A stretch of 5,598 nucleotides of DNA from Roseburia sp. CAG:303 (lineage in GTDB: Bacteria; Bacillota; Clostridia; Lachnospirales; Lachnospiraceae). The position numbers were made by a program, and so were the translations under genes. The notes beneath the pieces are model-generated. The model did not search any database. It was not told the origin of the DNA and saw nothing but the letters and a program-made list of their open reading frames with translations. The stretch covers positions 15,400-20,997 of the forward strand of contig FR900185.1 of NCBI GenBank assembly GCA_000437755.1. Reading direction: 5' to 3'. This document shows positions 1 to 5,598 of the stretch, one piece after another. The stretch's first letter is position 1, and every line of letters starts with the position of its first letter.

Positions 1-450
1 TATCAGGGACTCTTCCTTGCCCCGACCGTAACAGCTTCCGCCGTAAAGGGTGCTATCTTTGCTGCCAATGTCTATGAAAAACTGGGATTTAAAGTTGTTC
101 CGAACAGCACGGAAAAGCGTCACGACATTATCCAGGCTGTGGAATTCGGTTTTCCGGAAGGTGTCATCGAATTCTGCAAGGGCATCCAGGCAGCCGCTCC
201 GGTTGACAGCCATGTTGTACCGGAACCATGGGCCATGCCTGGCTATGATGCCGATGTTATCATGGCCGCCGGTGCATTTATCTCCGGTGCGTCCATCGAG
301 TTAAGTGCAGACGGTCCGATCAAACCTCCGTATGCCGTATATTTCCAGGGCGGACTGACCTGGTATCATGCAAAGCTTGGTATCATGAAATCGTTGCAAT
401 ACCTTATCAACAGTGGCCATATCGATATAAATACGCTTTTCATTAAATAG
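1..450 (+). CDS. ynbB: YnbB-family PLP-dependent lyase-like protein ('aluminium resistance' / methionine gamma-lyase family), C-terminal 149 residues
   Basis: The reading frame is open from base 1 to a TAG at 448-450, so the gene's 5' part lies outside the window. The 149 visible residues match the C-terminal part of the YnbB family (Met_gamma_lyase / 'aluminium resistance protein'), which is usually a little over 400 residues. Landmarks, counted from base 1, are QGLFLAP near the start, KGAIFAANVYEKLGF, the PVDSHVVPEPWAMPGYD block (about residues 68-84), the strongly conserved GASIELSADGP, and PPYAVYFQGGLTW near the end. The family has a fold-type I PLP enzyme fold related to cystathionine lyases. 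Its physiological substrate is not firmly known, and the PLP-binding lysine would lie upstream and cannot be checked. The gene ends with a short tail that is less conserved than the rest. In many Firmicutes this gene sits near miaA/hfq/hflX, so miaA may lie upstream. Family assignment is firm; the biochemical role is not. Confidence 0.9.
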   Translation, partial: YQGLFLAPTVTASAVKGAIFAANVYEKLGFKVVPNSTEKRHDIIQAVEFGFPEGVIEFCKGIQAAAPVDSHVVPEPWAMPGYDADVIMAAGAFISGASIELSADGPIKPPYAVYFQGGLTWYHAKLGIMKSLQYLINSGHIDINTLFIK

Positions 451-486
451 ACACAAAAGTGTAATAATTTTTATATATACAATATT

Positions 487-514
487 TTGCAAATGTGATA
501 TTATAAAATATAGT
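487..514 (+). promoter_or_regulatory. Candidate sigma-A promoter for the radC-mreBCD-PBP unit
   Basis: TTGCAA at 487-492 and TATAGT at 509-514 are separated by 16 bp. They lie in an A+T-rich part of the 103-bp gap between the YnbB-family gene and radC. Each hexamer has five of six consensus bases. Transcription would start around 520-522 and give a leader of about 33 nt before the radC ATG. The region has several other TATA-like steps (for example TATAAA at 502-507), so the exact -10 is uncertain. No operator-like inverted repeat was seen beside it. Confidence 0.45.
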
Positions 515-537
515 GACCATGCCCTGCCGGGAGAGAC

Positions 538-545
538 AGGAAAGG
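538..545 (+). promoter_or_regulatory. Ribosome binding site of radC
   Basis: AGGAAAGG lies 8 nt before the ATG at 554 and supports that start over the next in-frame ATG at 572, which has only an A-rich stretch ahead of it. Its first three bases could pair with CCTG at 523-526 in a small hairpin, leaving the AAAGG part free. Confidence 0.6.
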
Positions 546-553
546 TTGTTTAT

Positions 554-1246
554 ATGGAAGAAAAAAAGAAAATGAAAGAATTACCCGCCCAGTCAAGACC
601 TTACGAGAGATGTTTCTCCTGTGGTCCGGGTGCATTAACCGATGCAGAACTTCTGTCCGTTATCATACGGACAGGGGCAAATGGCATACCATCCGTGGAA
701 CTTGCGGCGCAGATCTTAAATCTGACCGGTCCGAAAGGTCTTACCGGTCTCAGTAATCTGTCCGTAAAAGAACTGATGGAAATCCGTGGAATCGGTATGG
801 TAAAGGCGATACAGATTGTCTGCATTGCCGAACTGTCAAGACGGATTGCCTCCACAGGCCGCGGAAAACAGCTTATTTTCCGCGAACCACAGACCGTTGC
901 GTCTTATTATATGGAGTCTTTGCGGCATAAGGAAAAAGAGGAACTCTGGCTTTTAATGCTTGATTCAAAATCTGCACTGCTTGCAGAGAGTGTACTGTCG
1001 ATGGGAACTGTCAATTATGCGGTTGCCGCACCGCGGGAAATCTTTTTGGAAGCCCTGAAATATAAGGCAGTAAGCATTATCATGATGCATAATCATCCCA
1101 GCGGGGATCCGACACCGAGCCGGAACGATCTGGAAAGTACCAGGAAAATAAGGGAAGCGGGAGAACTGATTGGTATATCTTTGATTGACCATATAATTAT
1201 TGGAGATAATAAATACATGAGCTTCAGTGAGAAAAATTTATTGTAA
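554..1246 (+). CDS. radC: RadC family JAMM-domain protein (UPF0758)
   Basis: This is a complete 230-residue protein, the usual RadC length. The N-terminal part carries the conserved RPYER and ALTDAELLSVIIRTG blocks. A helix-hairpin-helix-like motif follows (IRGIGMVKA, residues 77-85, then AELSRR). The C-terminal half is the JAB/MPN+ domain with HNHPSGDPTPSRND: H179, H181 and D192 give the zinc-binding HxH-x10-D signature, so the metal site looks intact. The family was named after an E. coli mutant phenotype later attributed to another gene, so 'DNA repair protein' is a historical label. The biochemical role is unresolved; a metal-dependent hydrolase or nuclease-associated role is inferred from the fold. 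An RBS 8 nt upstream fixes the start. mreB begins 28 bp after the stop with no terminator between, as in many Firmicutes. The residues around C20 and C23 (CFSCGPG) differ from the more usual Cys-free segment there; their meaning is unknown. Confidence 0.95.
   Translation: MEEKKKMKELPAQSRPYERCFSCGPGALTDAELLSVIIRTGANGIPSVELAAQILNLTGPKGLTGLSNLSVKELMEIRGIGMVKAIQIVCIAELSRRIASTGRGKQLIFREPQTVASYYMESLRHKEKEELWLLMLDSKSALLAESVLSMGTVNYAVAAPREIFLEALKYKAVSIIMMHNHPSGDPTPSRNDLESTRKIREAGELIGISLIDHIIIGDNKYMSFSEKNLL
1181..1210 (+). promoter_or_regulatory. Possible internal promoter for mreBCD inside the 3' end of radC
   Basis: TTGATT (1181-1186) and GATAAT (1205-1210) are 18 bp apart. An overlapping TTGACC (1185-1190) is a better -35 but only 14 bp from the same -10. 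Either would start transcription about 55 bp before mreB. Separate promoters for mre genes downstream of radC are plausible in Firmicutes, but such A+T-rich matches also arise by chance in coding sequence. Confidence 0.22.
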
Positions 1247-1274
1247 TATTCAGAAACAGAAAGGGAGTCAAAAA

Positions 1275-2297
1275 ATGGCACAGCATGTATACGGAATCGA
1301 TTTAGGAACAAGCAACATTAAAATGTACAGCAGTTCCAGTGATAATATTTTAAATGAAAAAAACGTTATCGCAATCAAAAATAAAAATGAAATTTTCAGC
1401 TTTGGGAACCAGGCTTTTGAAATGTATGAAAAAGCACCGGAAAATATCAATGTTTCCTTTCCGGTAAAATTCGGTGTAATTGCGGACATTAAAAATATGG
1501 AAACACTGTTCAGCTGTTTTTATAAAAAATTAAACGGAGGAAAAACCGTAAACGGTGCAGATTATTGTATCGCAGTTCCTACGGATGTTACAGAAGTAGA
1601 GAAACGTGCATTCTATGATGTTATTCTTGATGCAAAACTGAAAGCAAAAAATATTACCGTTGTGGAAAAACCGATTGCAGATGCTGTAGGTATGGGAATC
1701 GATGTACAAAGTCCGAACGGACATATGATTGTGGATATCGGATCTGATACAACTGAGATTTCCGTTATTTCCCTGGGTGGTATTGTTTTAAGCAAATTAA
1801 TCAAAACCGGCGGTTCTAAATTCGACGAAGCAATTTGCGGAATTGTAAGAAAGAAATATAATCTGATTATTGGAAGCAGATCTGCGGAACAGATAAAGAT
1901 GCAGCTTGCCGATGCCATTGAACCGGATGAAGATATCATTGCCATGACCTATGGACGTAATATCCTTACCGGGCTTCCAAATGCAAGAGAAATTTCTGCA
2001 TCCCTGATTCATGAGGCGATCAAGGAACTGCTTCATCAGATTATCGAAAATATTAAACTGATTCTTGAGAGAACTCCACCAGAACTTACCGCGGATATCT
2101 ATGCAAAGGGCATTTACCTGACCGGTGGTTCTGCAAAGATTTTAAATATCGATAAATTAATTACAGAAGAAACCGGACTGAAGGTGAATATGGCAGAGAA
2201 TCCTTCCGAAACCGTTATCCGTGGAATTGCATCCATCGTTACTACTCCGGAGTTATCCAGTCTTACCTATATACCAAGAGAGAAACAGTATAACTAA
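1275..2297 (+). CDS. mreB: Rod shape-determining protein MreB (divergent clostridial type)
   Basis: MreB is the bacterial actin homologue that forms membrane-associated filaments and directs side-wall synthesis. I chose the ATG at 1275 (340 residues, normal for MreB) because AAGGGAG at 1261-1267 sits 7 nt before it and the protein then opens with MAQHVYGIDLGTSN. An in-frame ATG at 1227 overlaps radC and would add 16 unconserved residues. Actin-fold motifs seen are phosphate-1 GIDLGTSN (7-14), the catalytic-loop region VVEKPIADAVG (129-139), phosphate-2 DIGSDTTE (154-161), the ISLGGIVL strand, TPPEL near the C-terminal third, and the adenosine motif LTGGSAKI (282-289). Compared with typical MreB, phosphate-2 has SD where GG is usual, the adenosine loop is TGGS rather than TGGG, and the membrane-insertion loop region (87-95) has no bulky hydrophobic pair. 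The frame is intact and the fold motifs are all present, so it is probably functional. Its position directly before mreC and mreD argues for mreB over the paralogue mbl. Confidence 0.95.
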   Translation: MAQHVYGIDLGTSNIKMYSSSSDNILNEKNVIAIKNKNEIFSFGNQAFEMYEKAPENINVSFPVKFGVIADIKNMETLFSCFYKKLNGGKTVNGADYCIAVPTDVTEVEKRAFYDVILDAKLKAKNITVVEKPIADAVGMGIDVQSPNGHMIVDIGSDTTEISVISLGGIVLSKLIKTGGSKFDEAICGIVRKKYNLIIGSRSAEQIKMQLADAIEPDEDIIAMTYGRNILTGLPNAREISASLIHEAIKELLHQIIENIKLILERTPPELTADIYAKGIYLTGGSAKILNIDKLITEETGLKVNMAENPSETVIRGIASIVTTPELSSLTYIPREKQYN

Positions 2298-2329
2298 TTA
2301 CTGAACGTAAAATTTAAATCAGAGAGGAT

Positions 2330-3202
2330 ATGGGAACCTTGAAAAAACGCACAAAACATACAATTCCAGCAAAATATATCCTTACGTTTCTGTCCTGCGG
2401 CTGTGCATTGCTCATTATTGTATCTTTTATCAGTGAGCCGTTTGGCAATACCATAAAAAATTCAGCAGCACAGATCGTAGTACCTGTACAGAAAGGGATG
2501 AATCATGTCGGTCTCTGGCTGGCTGATAAATCAGACACGATTAAGGAATATGCAAAACTTCAGGATGAAAATAAGGAATTAAAGCAGAAACTTGCAGATA
2601 TCCAGTCCCAGAACAGTATCCTGATTCAGCAGCAAAGCGAATTGGAGAAATTACGCGAACTGTACCAGCTGGATGATATTTACTCTGATTATCCGAAGGT
2701 TGCAGCCAGAGTAATCAGTATGCAGCCGGATAACTGGTTTTCTGAATTTACGATTGATAAAGGTTCGGAGGACGGCATCGAAGTGGATATGAATGTGCTT
2801 GCAGATGCCGGTCTGGTCGGACGCGTTACCTATGTGGGAAAGAATTATTCAAAAGTAACTACGATCATCAATGACAATAGCAATGTAAGTGCAAAATCAG
2901 CCTCCACTTCTGATAACTGTATTGTATCCGGTGATTTAGAATTAATGAACGAAGGTTATATCCGCGTTTCCGGTATCAGCAAAGATGCAGGCATCAAGGA
3001 CGGGGATATGCTGCTCACATCTTATATCAGTGATAAATACCTTCCAGGTATCCTGATCGGATACATAACAAATATTACAGACGATGGCAATAAACTTACT
3101 AAATCCGGTTATCTTATGCCTGTTGTGGATTTCTCACAGATAGAAGAAGTACTGGTTATTACACAGTTAAAAGAAACTGTTGAAGATGACACGGCACAGT
3201 AG
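2330..3202 (+). CDS. mreC: Rod shape-determining protein MreC
   Basis: MreC is the bitopic scaffold linking cytoplasmic MreB/MreD to extracellular PBPs in the elongasome. As drawn it has 290 residues: a short basic cytoplasmic tail, one membrane helix at about 16-35 (YILTFLSCGCALLIIVSFIS core), a coiled coil at about 67-114 rich in K/E/Q/L heptads, and then the paired beta-barrel domain from about 122 (VAARVIS, NWFSEFTIDKGSEDGI, GLVGRVTYVG, SGDLELM, GILIGYI). The C-terminus is acidic. The start is uncertain. ATG at 2330 has its AGAGG (2323-2327) only 2 nt away, which is tight, while TTG at 2339 gives 11 nt spacing and an N-terminus LKKRTKHTIPAK, which resembles other clostridial MreC starts as I recall them. 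The difference is three residues. It lies 32 bp after mreB and 11 bp before mreD, clearly in the same transcription unit. Confidence 0.93.
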   Translation: MGTLKKRTKHTIPAKYILTFLSCGCALLIIVSFISEPFGNTIKNSAAQIVVPVQKGMNHVGLWLADKSDTIKEYAKLQDENKELKQKLADIQSQNSILIQQQSELEKLRELYQLDDIYSDYPKVAARVISMQPDNWFSEFTIDKGSEDGIEVDMNVLADAGLVGRVTYVGKNYSKVTTIINDNSNVSAKSASTSDNCIVSGDLELMNEGYIRVSGISKDAGIKDGDMLLTSYISDKYLPGILIGYITNITDDGNKLTKSGYLMPVVDFSQIEEVLVITQLKETVEDDTAQ

Positions 3203-3206
3203 GAGG
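3201..3206 (+). promoter_or_regulatory. Strong ribosome binding site of mreD overlapping the mreC stop
   Basis: A perfect AGGAGG starts inside the mreC TAG stop (3200-3202) and ends 7 nt before the mreD ATG at 3214. The overlap of the stop codon with the Shine-Dalgarno sequence suggests coupled translation of mreC and mreD. Confidence 0.75.
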
Positions 3207-3213
3207 GAATGTT

Positions 3214-3762
3214 ATGTTAAGAAATCTGATATCCCTGTTACTGATATTTATTATTTTTATTATCCAGACCACATTTCATACAACAATTTCCATTGGCGGC
3301 ATATCACCAAATCTTTTATTGATTTTTGTATGCTGCTCCGGTTTTATACGTGGAAAAAAACATGGGATGTACATGGGATTTCTGTCAGGGATTCTGCTTG
3401 ATATCTTTTACGGGTACTCTGGTGTTATCGGTATGAACGGTATATTATTCATGTATCTCGGATATATCAACGGGCTGTTTAATGAGATTTTTTATACCGA
3501 TGATATCTGTATTCCGGTACTGCTTACCATGGCAAGCGATCTTGCTTATAATTTCCTGTATTACTGTGTTACATTTCTGCTGCGCGGTTATCTGGATATT
3601 GCGAATTATTTTAAGTTCATCATTTTTCCGGAAGTGATCTATACTGCATTTGTGGCAGTATTTATTTTCCGGCTGTTAAAAGTCATCAGCATAAAACTGG
3701 ACAAATTTGAAAAAAGAGGTGAAGAAAAACTTGTTAAAAGAGATTTGGGAGATCCTGATTAA
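3214..3762 (+). CDS. mreD: Rod shape-determining membrane protein MreD
   Basis: MreD is the polytopic membrane member of the MreBCD complex. This 182-residue protein is hydrophobic throughout, with about six membrane segments: roughly 4-21, 32-46, 51-67, 70-89, 101-123 and 132-155. MreD landmarks are the SPNLLLIFVCCSGF segment (31-44), followed by the small-residue-rich GFLSGILLDIFYG (55-67), GMNGILFMYLGYINGLF (73-89) and a basic, charged tail (156-182). Sequence conservation in this family is low, so the assignment rests on these motifs, the topology and the location between mreC and a class B PBP. Its start is fixed by the perfect AGGAGG upstream. The last 32 bp overlap the start of the PBP gene in another frame. 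Confidence 0.92.
   Translation: MLRNLISLLLIFIIFIIQTTFHTTISIGGISPNLLLIFVCCSGFIRGKKHGMYMGFLSGILLDIFYGYSGVIGMNGILFMYLGYINGLFNEIFYTDDICIPVLLTMASDLAYNFLYYCVTFLLRGYLDIANYFKFIIFPEVIYTAFVAVFIFRLLKVISIKLDKFEKRGEEKLVKRDLGDPD
3715..3722 (+). promoter_or_regulatory. Ribosome binding site deciding the TTG start of the PBP gene
   Basis: AGAGGTGA, a close match to the 16S anti-Shine-Dalgarno complement, lies within the end of mreD and 8 nt before TTG 3731. It overlaps an in-frame GTG at 3719 that would otherwise be a candidate start, and that GTG has no site of its own. Confidence 0.6.
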
Positions 3763-5598
3763 AACAATCCGTTCCAGGACATTTGTTATCTGTGTCATAT
3801 TTTTAATTATGTTTTCTGCCCTTTTATCCAGAGTATTCTATCTTCAGATTGCGACGGATTCAAATTCCTACATACTGGAAATGAACCAGAAAACAGAAAA
3901 AACAAGATATTCCCTTGCAACCCGCGGAAATATCTATGATGCTGACGGTAATCTGCTTGCTTATAACGAAACGACTTATTCCGTCCAGATCGAAGACCGT
4001 CTGGACAGTTCCGTTTATAAAAACAGCCAGATGAATGAAATCATCAGCAAAACAATTACAATTATCGAGAAAAATGGGGATTCCCTGATCAATGATTTCC
4101 CTGTTGTATGTACGGTTAGCAATAATGGGGCGGAGAATATTTATACATATTCTTATTCCAGCTCTCTAAGTGACAGTACGAAAGCACGTTTCCTGAAAAA
4201 TATATACGGAAAAGAAACACTTGATACCAAGGACGAGAAATTATCGGAAACCACAGCACAGCAGGCGGTGGAATATTTAAAAAGTTCCGAAAAATACAAT
4301 ATTGACGAATCCTATGATGAAGAACAGGCATGGAAAATCGCCATGATCCGCTATGATCTGTCCCTGAATATGTATCAGAAATACATCAGTACCACGATCG
4401 CGAAGAACGTCAGCGAAAATACGATGGCTGCCATCTACGAAAGTTCCAATGAACTGCCAGGTGTAACCATCGGGGAAGATACCCAGCGTATTTATAATAA
4501 CAGCCGGTATTTTTCACATATTATCGGATATACCGGAAAGATATCGGAAGAACAGATGAATGAACTGAACAGCCAGCTTGCGGATAACGACATTAAGTAC
4601 GAACTGAATGATATTGTCGGAAAAGACGGAATTGAGGAAAGCTATGAGCGTCAGCTCGCAGGAACAAAAGGATATGAGAAGGTTCTTGTCAACAACATGG
4701 GACAGGTACAGTCCGTTGTGGATGAAAAGAAATCCGTGGCAGGAAATGATGTTTATCTGACGATTCATTCCGATTTACAGATCGGTATTTACCATCTGAT
4801 TGAACAGCATCTTGCTTCCATTCTTGCTTCCAACATGGTCAACAGTCTTGTGGATGAAAATAATAATAAGGACTGGAAAATTTCCGTATACGATGCTTAT
4901 TTCCAGATTATTAATAACAATATTGTTGATTGTGACAAATTCAATCTGCAGAATGCAAGTGAAAACGAGAAAACCATTTATGCAAGAATGAATTCCCGTA
5001 AAACAGAGGTTCTGCAAACGATAGAAAATCAGCTGTATAACAGCCAGGCAGGTGCATTGTCTTCGGAGAGTGCGGAGATGAATGAATATTATACCTATAT
5101 CTTTAATCTGCTTTCCGACAGTTCTTATGGGGTAAACCTGATTCCGAAGAGCAGCATTGATACCGATGACGAAACCTATAAAAACTGGATGCGTGATGGT
5201 CTGAGCCTTCGCAATATGCTTTTATATTGTATTGATAATGACTGGGTGGATACAAGCATCCTCGATGTGGAAGATACCTACATTGACCGGGACACCATTT
5301 ATAATTCACTGGTTTCCTATATTAAGAATTATATAGAGAAGGATAAGGATTTTACAAAACTGATTTATAAGTACCTGATTTATAACGGAACACTCAGTGG
5401 CAACCAGGTATGCAAGCTTCTTTATGACCAGGAAGTGCTTGCCTATGATGAATCCACTTATTCAAGGCTGACCAGCGGTTCTTTATCTTCATATGATTTC
5501 ATGCTGTCACAGATAAAGAGTCTTACCATTACTCCGGCAATGCTTGCCCTGAATCCGTGTTCCGCTTCCGTTACCATGGTAAAACCTGGTACTTCGGA
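3731..5598 (+). CDS. mrdA: Class B penicillin-binding protein, PBP2 type (elongasome transpeptidase), N-terminal 622 residues
   Basis: The frame is open from TTG 3731 to the window edge, giving 622 codons plus two bases. The TTG is preferred because of the AGAGGTGA 8 nt ahead; a GTG at 3719 would add four residues (MKKN). The protein begins with a cytoplasmic stretch and one membrane helix (about 17-37). The PBP dimer (pedestal) domain follows, with ATRGNIYDADGNLLAYN (63-79), a region matching QQAVEYLKSS...AWKIAMIRYDLSLNMYQKY, LPGVTIGEDTQRIY (242-255), HIIGYTGKI (263-271) and GKDGIEESYERQLAG (297-311). The transpeptidase domain opens with VAGNDVYLTIHSDLQ (336-350). It is then interrupted from about 362 to 600 by a charged, mainly helical-looking segment, and resumes with TPAMLALNPCSASVTMVKPGTS (601-622). 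In typical class B PBPs only a short linker lies between these parts. The catalytic SxxK, SxN and KTG motifs lie beyond the window, so activity cannot be judged. Role by family and context: crosslinking of side-wall peptidoglycan with RodA and MreBCD. 'pbpA' is an equally common name. Confidence 0.93.
   Translation, partial: MLKEIWEILIKTIRSRTFVICVIFLIMFSALLSRVFYLQIATDSNSYILEMNQKTEKTRYSLATRGNIYDADGNLLAYNETTYSVQIEDRLDSSVYKNSQMNEIISKTITIIEKNGDSLINDFPVVCTVSNNGAENIYTYSYSSSLSDSTKARFLKNIYGKETLDTKDEKLSETTAQQAVEYLKSSEKYNIDESYDEEQAWKIAMIRYDLSLNMYQKYISTTIAKNVSENTMAAIYESSNELPGVTIGEDTQRIYNNSRYFSHIIGYTGKISEEQMNELNSQLADNDIKYELNDIVGKDGIEESYERQLAGTKGYEKVLVNNMGQVQSVVDEKKSVAGNDVYLTIHSDLQIGIYHLIEQHLASILASNMVNSLVDENNNKDWKISVYDAYFQIINNNIVDCDKFNLQNASENEKTIYARMNSRKTEVLQTIENQLYNSQAGALSSESAEMNEYYTYIFNLLSDSSYGVNLIPKSSIDTDDETYKNWMRDGLSLRNMLLYCIDNDWVDTSILDVEDTYIDRDTIYNSLVSYIKNYIEKDKDFTKLIYKYLIYNGTLSGNQVCKLLYDQEVLAYDESTYSRLTSGSLSSYDFMLSQIKSLTITPAMLALNPCSASVTMVKPGTS

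Noticed and set aside
419..428. Perfect 10-bp palindrome ATATCGATAT near the end of the YnbB-family gene
   Set aside because: It is short, A+T-rich, inside coding sequence and not repeated elsewhere, so chance is sufficient.
451..475. ACAC-AAAA-GTGT hairpin followed by an A+T-rich stretch ending in TTTTT, after the YnbB-family stop
   Set aside because: The stem is only 4 bp with two A-T pairs and the T run is separated from it by six bases, so it is too weak to call an intrinsic terminator.
1227..1274. Upstream in-frame ATG extending mreB by 16 residues
   Set aside because: It overlaps the end of radC, has no Shine-Dalgarno sequence, and adds unconserved residues before the normal MreB N-terminus; ATG 1275 has a good site.
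1613..1945. 110-codon open frame on the - strand opposite mreB
   Set aside because: It lies wholly within a clearly conserved + strand gene, has no convincing RBS or recognisable protein motif, and is best explained as a shadow frame.
3180..3401. 73-codon + strand open frame across the mreC/mreD junction
   Set aside because: It is an out-of-frame reading of the mreC end and mreD start, without RBS or family resemblance.
3719..3730. GTG start for the PBP gene adding four residues
   Set aside because: The Shine-Dalgarno sequence overlaps this codon, so it favours TTG 3731; kept only as an alternative.
1..5598. Search for mobile elements, CRISPR repeats, tRNA/rRNA genes or defence genes
   Set aside because: No repeated spacers, terminal inverted repeats, transposase or integrase motifs or RNA-gene signatures were seen; the window is filled by conserved core genes.

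Overview
The window looks like a stretch of Clostridia chromosome, most likely Lachnospiraceae. The reasons are a moderate-to-low G+C, AGGAGG-type ribosome binding sites, the gene order radC-mreB-mreC-mreD-PBP2, and protein features (divergent MreB, very large class B PBP) that I associate with that family. The assignment is inference, because no ribosomal RNA or other marker is present. All genes are on the + strand.

Layout: positions 1-450 hold the 3' end of a PLP-dependent lyase-like gene of the YnbB / 'aluminium resistance' family. A gap of 103 bp follows, with a plausible sigma-A promoter (about 487-514) and a short leader. Then come five close-packed genes: radC (554-1246), mreB (1275-2297), mreC (2330-3202), mreD (3214-3762) and the first 622 codons of an elongation-specific class B penicillin-binding protein (from 3731, running off the end at 5598). 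The gaps are 28, 32 and 11 bp, followed by a 32-bp overlap. I see no convincing terminator in any of them, so the five probably form one transcription unit. A second, weaker promoter may lie inside the end of radC.

Functionally, mreB, mreC, mreD and the PBP make the core of the elongasome: cytoplasmic MreB filaments, a bitopic MreC scaffold, polytopic MreD, and the transpeptidase that crosslinks new side-wall peptidoglycan. RadC is a conserved JAMM-domain neighbour of mreB in many Firmicutes, and its link to cell shape is not clear.

No mobile element, CRISPR array, tRNA, rRNA or phage-like gene is visible, and I found no evidence for a wholly new system. The features most worth a second look are a roughly 230-residue insertion within the transpeptidase domain of the PBP, an MreB with altered nucleotide-binding glycine motifs and no obvious membrane-insertion loop, and non-ATG or ambiguous starts for the PBP and mreC.
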